Of a stretch of DNA of 60,972 nt, positions 1 through 7,474 are shown piece by piece. The number at the start of each line of letters is the position of its first letter. The stretch's first letter is position 1. Under the pieces are notes generated by a model. That model made no database searches, had not been told where the DNA came from, and saw nothing but the letters and a program-made list of their open reading frames with translations. The position numbers and the translations under genes are program-made. Source of the DNA: Clostridiales bacterium (GTDB lineage Bacteria; Bacillota; Clostridia; Lachnospirales; WQUN01); contig JAISZB010000162.1 in NCBI GenBank assembly GCA_031269465.1, positions 1 through 60,972 on the forward strand, given 5' to 3'.

Positions 1-424
1 AAAACCTGCGGCCGGGAACAGGAAGCCCTTGAAGCTGAGATCGCGGAAATCCGGTCTGCGGTCGAGAAGTATGAGGACGACAACGGACGCGCCGAAAGGT
101 TTATGAAACTGGCGGAACGACACGGATTTTGAGGAAATCACCCCGGCCTTGATTCGCGAGTTTATTGAAAAGATCGTTGTCCATGAGCGCGAAATGCCGA
201 TGGCGCAGCCCTCTCTCCAAAAGGTGGGGATTCACTTGAGTTTCATCGGTGAGATTGAATTGCCCGGCGCTGAAATCGAACCCGCGCAGGAGGAATTGGC
301 GGAGCGGGAGCGCACGGAGAAAGAGCGGGAGTACAATCGGCAGAGGTATCTCAAAAGAAAAGCAAGCGGCTACTACGACAAGCCGAAAGCGAAAGCCGTC
401 TTGTCGGTTGCGGCGAATCAATAA
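1..424 (+). pseudogene. Large serine recombinase, C-terminal remnant, frameshifted
   Basis: Frame 1 enters from outside the window and runs through a charged coiled segment (EALEAEIAEIRSAVEKYE) to a TGA at 130-132. Homology-like sequence resumes one base later in frame 2 (TDFEEITPALIREFIEK, then IVVHER) and ends at TAA 422-424. This arrangement and the basic Arg/Lys-rich tail are typical of the C-terminal domain (DUF4368-like) of large serine recombinases of conjugative or mobilisable transposons. The catalytic N-terminus would lie to the left. The single frameshift separates the coiled-coil from the C-terminal domain, so the protein is presumably inactive. Inference: this is the recombinase end of an integrated element that continues outside the window. 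Confidence 0.75.
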
Positions 425-444
425 CGTTCCGGCTGTATATGACG

Positions 445-494
445 TTTTTGCGGTTGCGATAAAGGAAACCGCAGCTTTCCAGCAACCGCAAAAA
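445..494. terminator. Long hairpin after recombinase remnant
   Basis: A 13-bp perfect stem (TTTTTGCGGTTGC at 445-457 with GCAACCGCAAAAA at 482-494) starts about 20 bp after the recombinase stop. It is A/T-flanked on both sides and could terminate in either direction, or it could be an end structure of the mobile element. Confidence 0.5.
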
Positions 495-502
495 TGTGCC
501 GG

Positions 503-542
503 AAAAAAACGCACAAAGGCCGCAGGCCGACTGCGTTTTTTT
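503..542 (+). terminator. Intrinsic terminator
   Basis: Stem AAAAAAACGCA (503-513) pairs with TGCGTTTTTTT (532-542), with a GC-rich inner loop containing AGGCCGCAGGCC. It ends in a T-run. Confidence 0.6.
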
Positions 543-613
543 GTAGGCCAAGCCCGCTACTGCGGGCGCAGCATATACAGTCCTGTTATGTGCAGTAAAA
601 ATCTGCTACGCTA

Positions 614-652
614 GCCGTGCGCCATGGACGGCGCACGGGCCTTTTATTTTTT
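614..652 (+). terminator. Intrinsic terminator
   Basis: Stem GCCGTGCGCC (614-623) pairs with GGCGCACGGGC (630-640), followed by CTTTTATTTTTT. This is a third hairpin in tandem behind the recombinase remnant, and it faces the 3' end of the minus-strand DUF6326 pseudogene. Confidence 0.65.
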
Positions 653-1087
653 CAAGTATTTTTTTCATTTCCATTAGGCCATTTTATGGCAACAATTACA
701 ATGAAAATAGTAATTGCCATTTCAATAACACCATATATTATATAATAAGCCCATGTTTCGCCTATTAAGTTTCCAATATTAACAAATGTGTATAATATTC
801 CCGCAATAGTGTTTATCCATTTTATAACATTTAATTTTATAAATAAACAGGCATAATCATTAATGCAAGTATTGCCAATACAAGGCTTGCTGACACTAAA
901 GACATTTGATTTATTGCAACAGGCCCCATAAAGCCTGCAAGCACTTCTTCTATGTGTCCAGGTCTAAAAAAGGAAAAAATGTCACAATAGAGATACACAA
1001 AAGCATTAATGTTATCCATAAGCCAATTAATTTAATTCTTGTGCTTATTTTAACATCTTCCAATTCATGTTTTCCGTCATTTTTCAT
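652..1087 (-). pseudogene. DUF6326-like small membrane protein, two frameshifts
   Basis: A good ribosome binding site (GGAGG, 6 bp before ATG at 1087) opens a frame reading MKNDGKHELEDVKISTRIKL and a first membrane helix, which hits a stop after LDLDT. The protein continues in a second frame (FFRPGHIEEVLAGFMGPV... MIMPVYL, stop at 837) and then a third (KWINTIAGILYTFVNIGN... IKWPNGNEKNT, TGA at 652-654). Spliced together, these give about 143 residues with four membrane helices, matching the layout of DUF6326 proteins as I remember the family. Both lesions shift the frame in the same sense, and the first lies in a T-rich run, so single-base deletions (real or sequencing) explain them. DNA here is much more AT-rich than its neighbours. 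Confidence 0.65.
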
Positions 1088-1139
1088 AAAATCCTCCAAT
1101 AAGTTTATTCTATATCATGTCATTTTCTTCTGTCAATAG

Positions 1140-1740
1140 CCGCGAAGCCGCTTGGCATTATTTTTTTATATTATATTTTTCCTCGCCCCGCATGGACGCG
1201 GGGCGACTCTTCGGAAATTTCAGATTTTTATAAATCGGCGCCTTCGCCTGCGAATATCCGTCGGATCTTCGCGGAAATGGATGTTCGAACGAGAGACACG
1301 GCTGTGCGCACCGGCCGATCGTTCCTGGCATGCTCCAAAAAATCTTCTTCCGGCAAAATCTCAGCGGCCTTTCTTATGTATTCGACAAGCGGCGCGCGAA
1401 GCCTGCCCTCTTGAATCGAAAGCATGCCGATGAATCCCGGGTGTTGCGCCGAATATGCGGAAATCCAGCATTAAGCCAGCATTTCATGACTGTCGAAAGC
1501 CCCTTCTCCTCCGGCAGCTTCTTTGCGATCCTCAGTTTACGTCGTTTATAGAACAAATGTATGATATCGCTGCAAGCGAAACTGGCAGCGTCCTCTTCAG
1601 CTTTCCTTGCGGCGCCCTCTTAGGCCTGCCTGGCTGGATCCATGATGTCCATAGTGTTTTGGCTCCCGGGCGCAACTTTATCTGGATTGGCGGCAATCAA
1701 TGCAAAACAAATTATAGCAAGATTTGGCTTAATTATTAAC
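1140..1740. other. Unrecognised decayed coding-like region
   Basis: No intact gene was found. Minus-strand segments look like former coding sequence in shifting frames: ANPDKVAPGSQNTMDIMDPA near 1710-1640, KLRIAKKLPEEKGLSTVMKC near 1545-1490, and GMLSIQEGRLRAPLVEYIRK continuing to about 1228. Their order and spacing suggest one minus-strand gene broken by several indels, but I do not recognise the family. A GC hairpin (CCCCGC ATGGAC GCGGGG) lies near 1186-1203. The next 200 bases to the promoter at 1952 show nothing I can support. Confidence 0.3.
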
Positions 1741-1951
1741 TGTTATAGACTCAAAATAAGTGTCGATTTTTCTTAATTTTATAATATTGGTATATCCCTC
1801 CCTTGGATACAGTGCTGACGCATATTCAATTATTATGCTGAGGGCGTGAATATTAAAAGTTGTCCGCGACATATTTTGCTCTAGTCCGCAAACGGCGGTC
1901 GAAAGAAGGAAAAACCAGACTAAGTGGACTTTTTACTCTGATAATTCGAGA

Positions 1952-1980
1952 TTGATTTTTGCTAAACTTCGCGCTATAAT
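1952..1980 (+). promoter_or_regulatory. Sigma-A type promoter for the PLD nuclease gene
   Basis: TTGATT (1952-1957), a 17-bp spacer, then a perfect TATAAT (1975-1980). Transcription would start near 1987, about 45 bp before the GTG start codon at 2033. Confidence 0.65.
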
Positions 1981-2004
1981 ATATGGGTTATTTTGGGATA
2001 AGTG

Positions 2005-2020
2005 TATCCATACATGGATA
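2005..2020. promoter_or_regulatory. Candidate operator palindrome in nuclease leader
   Basis: TATCCA-TACA-TGGATA is a perfect 6-bp inverted repeat with a 4-bp spacer. It lies between the predicted transcription start and the Shine-Dalgarno (AGGAG at 2020-2024) of the restriction nuclease. Inference: it is a binding site for the controller-type XRE protein encoded at 4797-5129. That would fit delayed nuclease expression in C-protein-controlled R-M systems. Confidence 0.45.
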
Positions 2021-2032
2021 GGAGTTGTTGGC

Positions 2033-3297
2033 GTGAAACTGCTGTACTCAAATATCCTCCCTTTGAAAACCCAAGAGGGGCAGGAGAAGTTTTCGGATGC
2101 GTTTTCCGATTCAATGGCTCGGGCAGATACCGTGGACATTGCAGTCGGTTATGTCTCGAAGGCTTCCTTGATCGAACTCAGCAGTTTGGTTAAACAGCAC
2201 TGCATCAGCCATGTCTCGCTCATCAAGGGGATGTATTATATCGAGGGGATGCCAGAAGGCACATACCACACAGCCAAAGCGCTGCATCAAGAATGGACAG
2301 ACCATAACTGCGGCGAAGTACGGCTTGTTCGCCCGCTGAAATATCACGGCAAGGCATATCTGTTCTCCAAGGACGGCTCACCATTCCGAGCGTTCATCGG
2401 CTCACACAACCTCGGTGCCATCAAAACCGAAGCATCAAACATCCGGCAGTACGAGATTTCCGCCGCAACGGAAGATCCCGCCGAACTTGCTGAAATCGCA
2501 AAGTTTACCGCAAGTTTGAAAGCACGAAACGTCTCACTTCCCATAAGCGAAATAAGAGGTATAACGCTTTTCAGAGAGACGAACACTTCGCTGACGGGCG
2601 TTGACGCCGTTACGCCGATCCCGCCGACCGAAGCAGACGTATACCGCCGCCATGAAACGGAAGTAACTTTCGTGCTGCCGATCAAGGTTCCGGCTTACGC
2701 CGAGCGGCATATGGACGACGGAAAGCACTTTACCAAGTCGAATCTGAACGTCTGTTACGCCGCGCCAAGAAGCGCAAGGAAAGCACGTAACTGGTATGAA
2801 ACTCAGTTCACTGTTGCGAAAGAAATAACGAGGCTCCCCGGTTACCCAGATAAAAACGTGGCGTTTTTTGCGGTCACCGATGACGGATATACATTCAAAG
2901 CACATACGACCAGCGACGGAAACAAGCAGTTCAGTGCAGTCGGCGACGAACTTATCATGGGACGCTGGATCAAAGGGCGTATTGTCAGGCGTACATACAT
3001 CTCCCAAGAGAACTCGCGCTCTCTGGTTTCTTTCCAACAGAACCGCCTGAGTCGCCGCCTCGCTTTACGGTGCTGACCGACGACAAGCATCAGCTTATTC
3101 TACGTATTGAACAGCAGAATCAGAAGGCAATCACAACGCCGCTGAGCAATGCTCAGCTTGGCGAATATTTCAGGAACAGGCTTGGATTGGCGAACGGAGC
3201 GTGTGTAACCCGCGCCGATTTGGACAGATACGGGCGTACTGATGTGACGTTTATCAAGATCGACGATGAGCATTATTATATGGACTTCTCAGTATAA
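2033..3297 (+). pseudogene. PLD-family restriction endonuclease (NgoFVII-type), one frameshift
   Basis: The GTG start at 2033 follows AGGAG by 8 bp and reads MKLLYSNILPLKTQEGQEKF. Residues around YHGKAYLF (HxK of the phospholipase D nuclease motif) and the downstream IGSHNLGAI (Ser/Asn of the same active site) are seen. This fold is used by NgoFVII/BfiI-like restriction enzymes. The frame runs to a premature stop at 3076. The true C-terminus (FPTEPPESPPRFTVLTDDK... HYYMDFSV, stop 3297) is in another frame, and the switch near 3025-3035 fits loss of one T in GTTTCTTTCC. The gene converges on the methyltransferase gene. The nuclease is probably inactivated or C-terminally altered, while the paired methylase is intact. 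A sequencing error in the T-run is the main alternative. Confidence 0.7.
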
Positions 3298-3425
3298 CAC
3301 GTCGAGGATTTTCTCACTGTGTTCTGTGCTATCAAAAGCCTAATCAAAACAGAGGCGTTAAAACAAGGACGTAAGGCTCAACAATATCGATTAGTATTTC
3401 AATGCCATCAAAGAAATCATTCTCT

Positions 3426-3734
3426 TCAATAGAACTGCTTTAAGCCCTTTAGATTTCCTGATTCCGCAAATTGCTTTGCATGGATGCCACCAGCCGCTGC
3501 ATTTCCTTGAGCTTTTATAATTCATCCGAACCTGTTATCAGCAGAAATCCATTCATGTTCTGTGATTGCTCCAGATTGGTTGCTCATAAAAACACCCATA
3601 TGCCGAGCGTCTGCTTGCGGAATAGAAATATATGCTTCATCCTCGATTTCATGTCGAGACTCTGTCTTGCGCTTTGGTCTGCGAGTTCTACAATCCGCAT
3701 GCAAACGTCCGGCAAAGCTTCCTGGATACGCCAT
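3426..3734 (-). pseudogene. Unrecognised third gene of the R-M operon, with in-frame stops
   Basis: ATG at 3734 has a strong AGGAG site that overlaps the methyltransferase stop codon (GAATAGGAG), so translation is coupled. It encodes MAYPGSFAGRLHADCRTRRP and continues about 70 residues to TGA at 3522-3524. Beyond that stop the same frame still reads like protein (IIKAQGNAAAGGIHAKQFAE) up to another TGA at 3426-3428. That suggests a nonsense mutation in a longer gene. I do not recognise the family; its position implies an accessory role in the R-M system. Confidence 0.45.
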
Positions 3735-3744
3735 GATTATTCTC

Positions 3745-4797
3745 CTATTCGTTTATATTGGAGTCAATTGACTCATAGGGAATTCCAGCAAAACTATTCA
3801 GGACAGCCTCGAAGATTACCCTTGCTCCCCGGCAGGGAACCGCCATCCCGATCTGTTTGCGGACGCTCTCCTTGCTTCCTATGAATTCGTAATCATCAGG
3901 AAACGTCTGAAGCCTTGCACGTTCACGGTTAGTTAAGGCTCTCGGCTCGCCCCAATGGTAGATGTGAGTGCCGCCGCCGCCGCTTCCGGTGACTGTGTAA
4001 GCGGGCTTGTCGGGATCGAGCCGTTTATATATCTGGCTTATCTTCACGCCAGTTATGTTCAGGCGCAGCTCGTCGGGCATATCAGCAGTAAAAGCATTCT
4101 GCCCCGGTTTGATGTATCCGAGCCGCTCAACAACAGCCGCTGATTGGTTTGTACGCTCGTTATTGAATGCGTCAGCGGGTATCGGAGGATTCTCGAGGGC
4201 ATTTCGGCAAGTATTGTTAACATCTGCATACGGCGCAGGAGAAGGAACTCTGAAAACTGTGCCAATGTCACTACGAATTCCGATGATGATAATCCTGTGC
4301 CGAGCTTGTGGAACGTCGTACTCTTCAAACTTATAAAGGTGCGGCACAATGCGATATCCAGCTTTCTGCAGTTCACTCAGGATCTTTTCAAATGCTTTGC
4401 CATCATTCGCATTGCGAAGACCGCCGACGTTCTCGGCTAAGAACCACATTGGCTGAAAATGTTTCAGAGCGTTCACGCCATACGAGTAGAGAGGTCCAAA
4501 AACACCATTGATTCCCTTCTGTTCTCCTACAACGCTGTAGTCGTTGCAGGGAAAACCAAACGCCAGCGCGTCGATTGCTGAAAGCGGTGAGAAGTCCAGC
4601 TTCCGGATATCTCTGTGGATGACTGTTTCCGGATGATCAGGGCATATGTTATGGCGGTAAGTTTCGCAGGTGTTTTCGTCATAATCGTTCGCCCACTGGT
4701 GGATTATCCGATAGTCCGGATTCTGGATTGACGCATTAACCGCCCCCCAAGCGATGCCACCTGGTCCGCAGAAAAGCTCTCCGAGTTTGTAAATCAT
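3745..4797 (-). CDS. DNA C5-cytosine methyltransferase
   Basis: The 350-aa protein starts at ATG 4797 and transfers methyl groups from S-adenosylmethionine to cytosine C5. Diagnostic motifs occur in order: motif I FCGPGGIAWG near residue 10, motif IV with the catalytic PC (FGFPCNDYS), motif VI ENV (FLAENVGGL), motif VIII QARHRIIIIGIR, motif IX with RLQTFPDDYEF, and motif X QIGMAVP near the C-terminus. All key residues are present, so the enzyme should be active. The start codon overlaps the stop of the upstream regulator gene (TAATG), and the stop overlaps the Shine-Dalgarno of the next gene, giving a tightly coupled minus-strand operon. Because the partner nuclease is frameshifted, it may now act as an orphan methylase. 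Confidence 0.92.
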   Translation of the reverse strand: MIYKLGELFCGPGGIAWGAVNASIQNPDYRIIHQWANDYDENTCETYRHNICPDHPETVIHRDIRKLDFSPLSAIDALAFGFPCNDYSVVGEQKGINGVFGPLYSYGVNALKHFQPMWFLAENVGGLRNANDGKAFEKILSELQKAGYRIVPHLYKFEEYDVPQARHRIIIIGIRSDIGTVFRVPSPAPYADVNNTCRNALENPPIPADAFNNERTNQSAAVVERLGYIKPGQNAFTADMPDELRLNITGVKISQIYKRLDPDKPAYTVTGSGGGGTHIYHWGEPRALTNRERARLQTFPDDYEFIGSKESVRKQIGMAVPCRGARVIFEAVLNSFAGIPYESIDSNINE

Positions 4798-5129
4798 TAT
4801 GGACACCTCTCTGGGTTTACAATTACATCTATCAAATGCTGAATGGCTTCGTGCTGCTGTTCCGACAGGGAGTCCGCTCCATTGAAACAAAGCTGATAAT
4901 AAGATAAATCACTGAGAGTTATGTAGCCAGCTTTAAGATACAGGTCGACTAGAGGAACATGGTAAGCCGAAGCCAGTTTCTGCAAGTTGTCTGGAGAAGG
5001 ACATTCGGTTTTGCCGCATTCGATGTTGCTGACAACAGAATCATTGATGTCAGTTAACGCTTTGACATCTTTGAGGCTCAGCTTTTTTTCAGTCCTGATC
5101 TTTTTCAGGTATTCACCAACATCACTCAT
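4797..5129 (-). CDS. XRE-family controller-type regulator of the R-M system
   Basis: 110 aa, ATG at 5129 behind AGAGGTGATC. The N-terminal 65 residues form a helix-turn-helix of the XRE/Cro type (IRTEKKLSLKDVKALTDIND, then SVVSNIECGKTECPSPDNLQ). The C-terminal 45 residues are helical and unassigned. The stop codon overlaps the methyltransferase start as TAATG, so both are made from one mRNA. Position and size match R-M controller proteins, which repress the methylase and time nuclease expression. A likely target is the palindrome in the nuclease leader at 2005-2020. No obvious second copy of that palindrome was seen upstream of this gene. Confidence 0.8.
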   Translation of the reverse strand: MSDVGEYLKKIRTEKKLSLKDVKALTDINDSVVSNIECGKTECPSPDNLQKLASAYHVPLVDLYLKAGYITLSDLSYYQLCFNGADSLSEQQHEAIQHLIDVIVNPERCP

Positions 5130-5273
5130 TCGAGATCACCTCTTTAGTAGTATATCATGCTTGCTGCGAAATGCAAGAATTATTTTAGTTTTGCTGCCTT
5201 AGCGCAGCGAAATCTTTATACAGCTTGGCTTCCGGCAATGTATGTGATAATCTCTGACAAGGGAGGTTGTAAT

Positions 5274-5400
5274 ATGCCGAAAAATCATTCGCCGGAGGTG
5301 CGGAGTTACAATATGTCTCAGATCTGCAGCCACAATACCAAGCCGGAGGAAGCGGTGCGGAAATTCCTATTCTCAAAAGGATTCCGCTACAGGAAGAACA
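5274..5400 (+). pseudogene. vsr: Very short patch repair endonuclease (Vsr), N-terminal stub
   Basis: ATG at 5274 has a good GGGAGG site 7 bp upstream. The first 43 residues (MPKNHSPEVRSYNMSQICSH, ending FLFSKGFRYRKN) match the conserved N-terminus of Vsr, which nicks T:G mismatches arising from deaminated 5-methylcytosine and is commonly encoded beside C5-methylases. The catalytic region is missing: at about 5398-5401 the sequence jumps into a PIN-domain toxin. The gene is divergent from the regulator-methylase operon, with about 145 bp between them for promoters. Confidence 0.75.
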
Positions 5401-5660
5401 TATAATCGTAAGTTCCCGAACAAAATCCACGTTATGGATAAGTTCTTGTCAACACTGCTATTATACGCAGAAATAGTGCCAACATCGCCGGAGGACTAAG
5501 CTGTTTCGCATGAAGCCGCGATCCGTGATATAAAGGATTGCCCGATATTAAAAGCCGCCGTCAAATCCGACGCACAGCTTTTAATAACGGGTGATAAGGA
5601 TTTCTTGGAGAGCGGACTAAAACATCCACAGATCATTGCAGTCGCTGATTTCGTAAAGTT
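5401..5660 (+). pseudogene. PIN-family toxin, C-terminal fragment with in-frame stop
   Basis: From 5401 the frame reads YNRKFPNKIHVMDKFLSTLL, then a TAA at 5497-5499, then DIKDCPILKAAVKSDAQLLI and TGDKDFLESG. These are the third acidic motif (DCPIL) and the TGDKDF motif of PIN-domain RNases of toxin-antitoxin systems. The N-terminal half with the first active-site Asp is replaced by the Vsr stub. The nonsense codon confirms decay. Homology ends near 5655, where the primase remnant on the other strand begins. Confidence 0.7.
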
Positions 5661-6262
5661 GCAATTACTGCACACATATGCTGCGCCAGCACATACGCCG
5701 AGTTGCGGGTTCGGGTGATGCCGGACACTCCCTGGGGCTCGACGTTGAACCGTTTCTGGGATACAGGTTTGTTGCCAAAGGTTGAGCAATACTCCAAATA
5801 AGCGCTATAAAAATCCACCCGCAGTGTCGGGCTATTTTCGTCCAGGCGAAGATGTTAGCCAGCTTGCCGAAAAGCTGTACGGTCGCAAACTTCTCGTCCA
5901 GTTCCTGCCATGTCAGGTTGGAGACGTTCTCCTGCCGCAGGAGCAGGTCTTGCACCACATACAGGAGCGTCGATTTGCCGCTGTCAGACTTGCCGACCAT
6001 CAAGAAGGATTTCTGCGCCTTGTTGATCGGCGCGAGGAAGTAGCCGAGAATCTCTTGGATTAAGGGGATTTCGGTAGCCGGAAGGACATCGCCCAAGTAC
6101 CAGAGGAACGTCGGAAATTTGACTTCGGGATTACAACTGCCGCAGAGCCGGATTGTGCTAAGGATATGGGGAGCATGCGGATTCAGATCATCGGTTTGCA
6201 GGTTATATAAGCCGTTATCGAAGTTGAGCAGATAGGGATTGACGTTTATCTCGCGTGTGGTC
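5660..6262 (-). pseudogene. Phage/plasmid primase-helicase (D5/SF3 type) remnant
   Basis: The minus strand reads NPYLLNFDNGLYNLQTDDL, IQEILGYFLAPINKAQKSFL and a Walker A (MVGKSDSGKSTLL), the order found in P4/D5-type phage and plasmid primases with an SF3 helicase domain. After KLANIFA (about 5835) the frame changes and the protein jumps to a C-terminal segment (VDFYSAYLEYCSTFGNKPVS, then QKRFN). The middle of the helicase, including the B' and C motifs, is therefore deleted. The N-terminal primase part is also absent. Both ends abut other gene fragments (PIN toxin and VapB) with no spacer, indicating illegitimate recombination. Confidence 0.7.
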
Positions 6263-6487
6263 TTGTCGATTACTAAAGTGTTCAATAACGGCAACAGCCA
6301 AGCTGTGCGTATACCTGCGGTGTACCGCATTTCCGACGAAGAGGTTCTGATTCAAAAAATTGGCGGGACACTGTTTTTGCTGCCTAAAGACGATGTCTGG
6401 ATCGCGTTTCAGCGCGGGGTTGACGGCTTTTTCGACGATTTCGCCTTAGAGAGGCAGGAGCCAACGCTACAGACACGAGGGGCGTAG
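6263..6487 (+). CDS. vapB: VapB-type antitoxin
   Basis: About 74 aa beginning near TTG 6263 (SITKVFNNGNSQAVRIPAVY), with the AbrB/MazE-like swapped-hairpin signature KVFNNGNSQAVR and a C-terminal toxin-binding tail (VWIAFQRGVDGFFDD). The stop is 2 bp before the toxin start, the usual coupled TA arrangement. The original start codon and promoter seem to have been lost at the junction with the primase remnant at about 6263, since upstream sequence belongs to that gene. Expression is uncertain. Confidence 0.7.
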   Translation: MSITKVFNNGNSQAVRIPAVYRISDEEVLIQKIGGTLFLLPKDDVWIAFQRGVDGFFDDFALERQEPTLQTRGA

Positions 6488-6489
6488 AA

Positions 6490-6879
6490 ATGTACTTGCT
6501 CTATACGAATATCTGTGTTTACATCATCAACAGGCGGTCGCAAAGCGCAGCTGCGGTGTTTGCGTCAAAACCGTCATTTTCGATAAAGTTATCTGCAATC
6601 ACGCTGGCGGAGCTAGAGTACGGCGTGTCAAAAAGCCAAAACCATGAACTTAATCGGCTGGCAATGATGATCTTCGCCGCGCCATTCGAAATTGTGCCGG
6701 GCGCGGACGCGGAGATTTTCGCGAAATCCGCGCTACTCTGGAGCGGAAAGGGCGTATTATCGGCGCGTATGATCTGCAAATCGCGGTGCAGGCGCTTAGC
6801 CGGAACCTGACGCTTGTAACGATCAACACCGGTGATCGAGCGTGTTCAGGGTCTGAAACTTGAAAACTGGGTGGTGTGA
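6490..6879 (+). pseudogene. vapC: VapC-type PIN toxin, inactivated
   Basis: The N-terminus reads MYLLYTNICVYIINRRSQSA, where functional VapC proteins have MYLLDTN; the first catalytic aspartate is a tyrosine. ITLAELEYGV and the third motif GAYDLQIAVQAL are visible, but the latter lies in a different frame after a shift near 6722. A second shift near 6835 is needed to reach the usual C-terminal LKLENWVV (stop 6877-6879). Three independent lesions make this a dead toxin next to a preserved antitoxin reading frame. Confidence 0.75.
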
Positions 6880-7126
6880 TTTTTTTGCGCCTGCAAACGA
6901 CTAATTAGAGGTTTCCTCTATAGCGATCACCGTGTTAGAAGCCTCTTGCAGCCATTGCATCCAGGCGATATCATCGGTAAATTCAGCTTCTGTGGTTCAA
7001 AGTGGATCACGTGCAGTGGTACGCAAGTGCTCGTAACTATCGGCACCGCTGAGTGCTCCCATACAAATCGGTCAAATTCTTCAGGCCAGGAATCTGCAGG
7101 ATCCGATCGGAATGAATGCCCTGCGT
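6880..7126. other. Intergenic, no gene recognised
   Basis: The minus strand keeps an open frame (WPEEFDRFVWEHSAVPIVTS) without a start or a recognisable family. It may be another gene fragment. The right edge is the first full palindromic repeat. Confidence 0.25.
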
Positions 7127-7252
7127 TATACCGCTTTTCATTAAATGCTTCCTTTTTTGGAGCTTGATTATCCATTGAAAGGTGCGAAATGCATTTCGCA
7201 CTCGCTGTATAATCAAGCTCCAAAAAAGCGGTTTTCTATGAAAAGCAGTTTA
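7127..7252 (+). repeat. Palindromic element, full copy, GCTTTTCAT ends
   Basis: Left end TATACCGCTTTTCAT pairs with right end ATGAAAAGCAGT. The arm CCTTTTTTGGAGCTTGATTA pairs with its complement, and the core is GCGAAATGCATTTCGC. Orientation + (the CCATTGA arm is on the left). Confidence 0.9.
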
Positions 7253-7253
7253 C

Positions 7254-7298
7254 TTATAATCCGACCTCAGAATCGGAATCTTTGAGTGCAAATCAGTA
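7254..7298. repeat. Palindromic element, right half
   Basis: Right-arm fragment: TATAATCCGACCTCAGAATC through GTGCAAATCAGTA, directly behind the full copy. Confidence 0.6.
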
Positions 7299-7474
7299 GA
7301 TATTCGACTGCAAATAGGCTACATCAACAACTCTTTTTTATCATTGCCGCAAATGCATTTCTTCACGCGCATAATCGCCATTTTGGCCTCCCTCATAAGA
7401 TGGCGGTATGAAGTTCGGCATTTATTGAGAAGCGCGCCTTTTTCACCTATAAAGATTGAGAGTAGGTCGTTACT

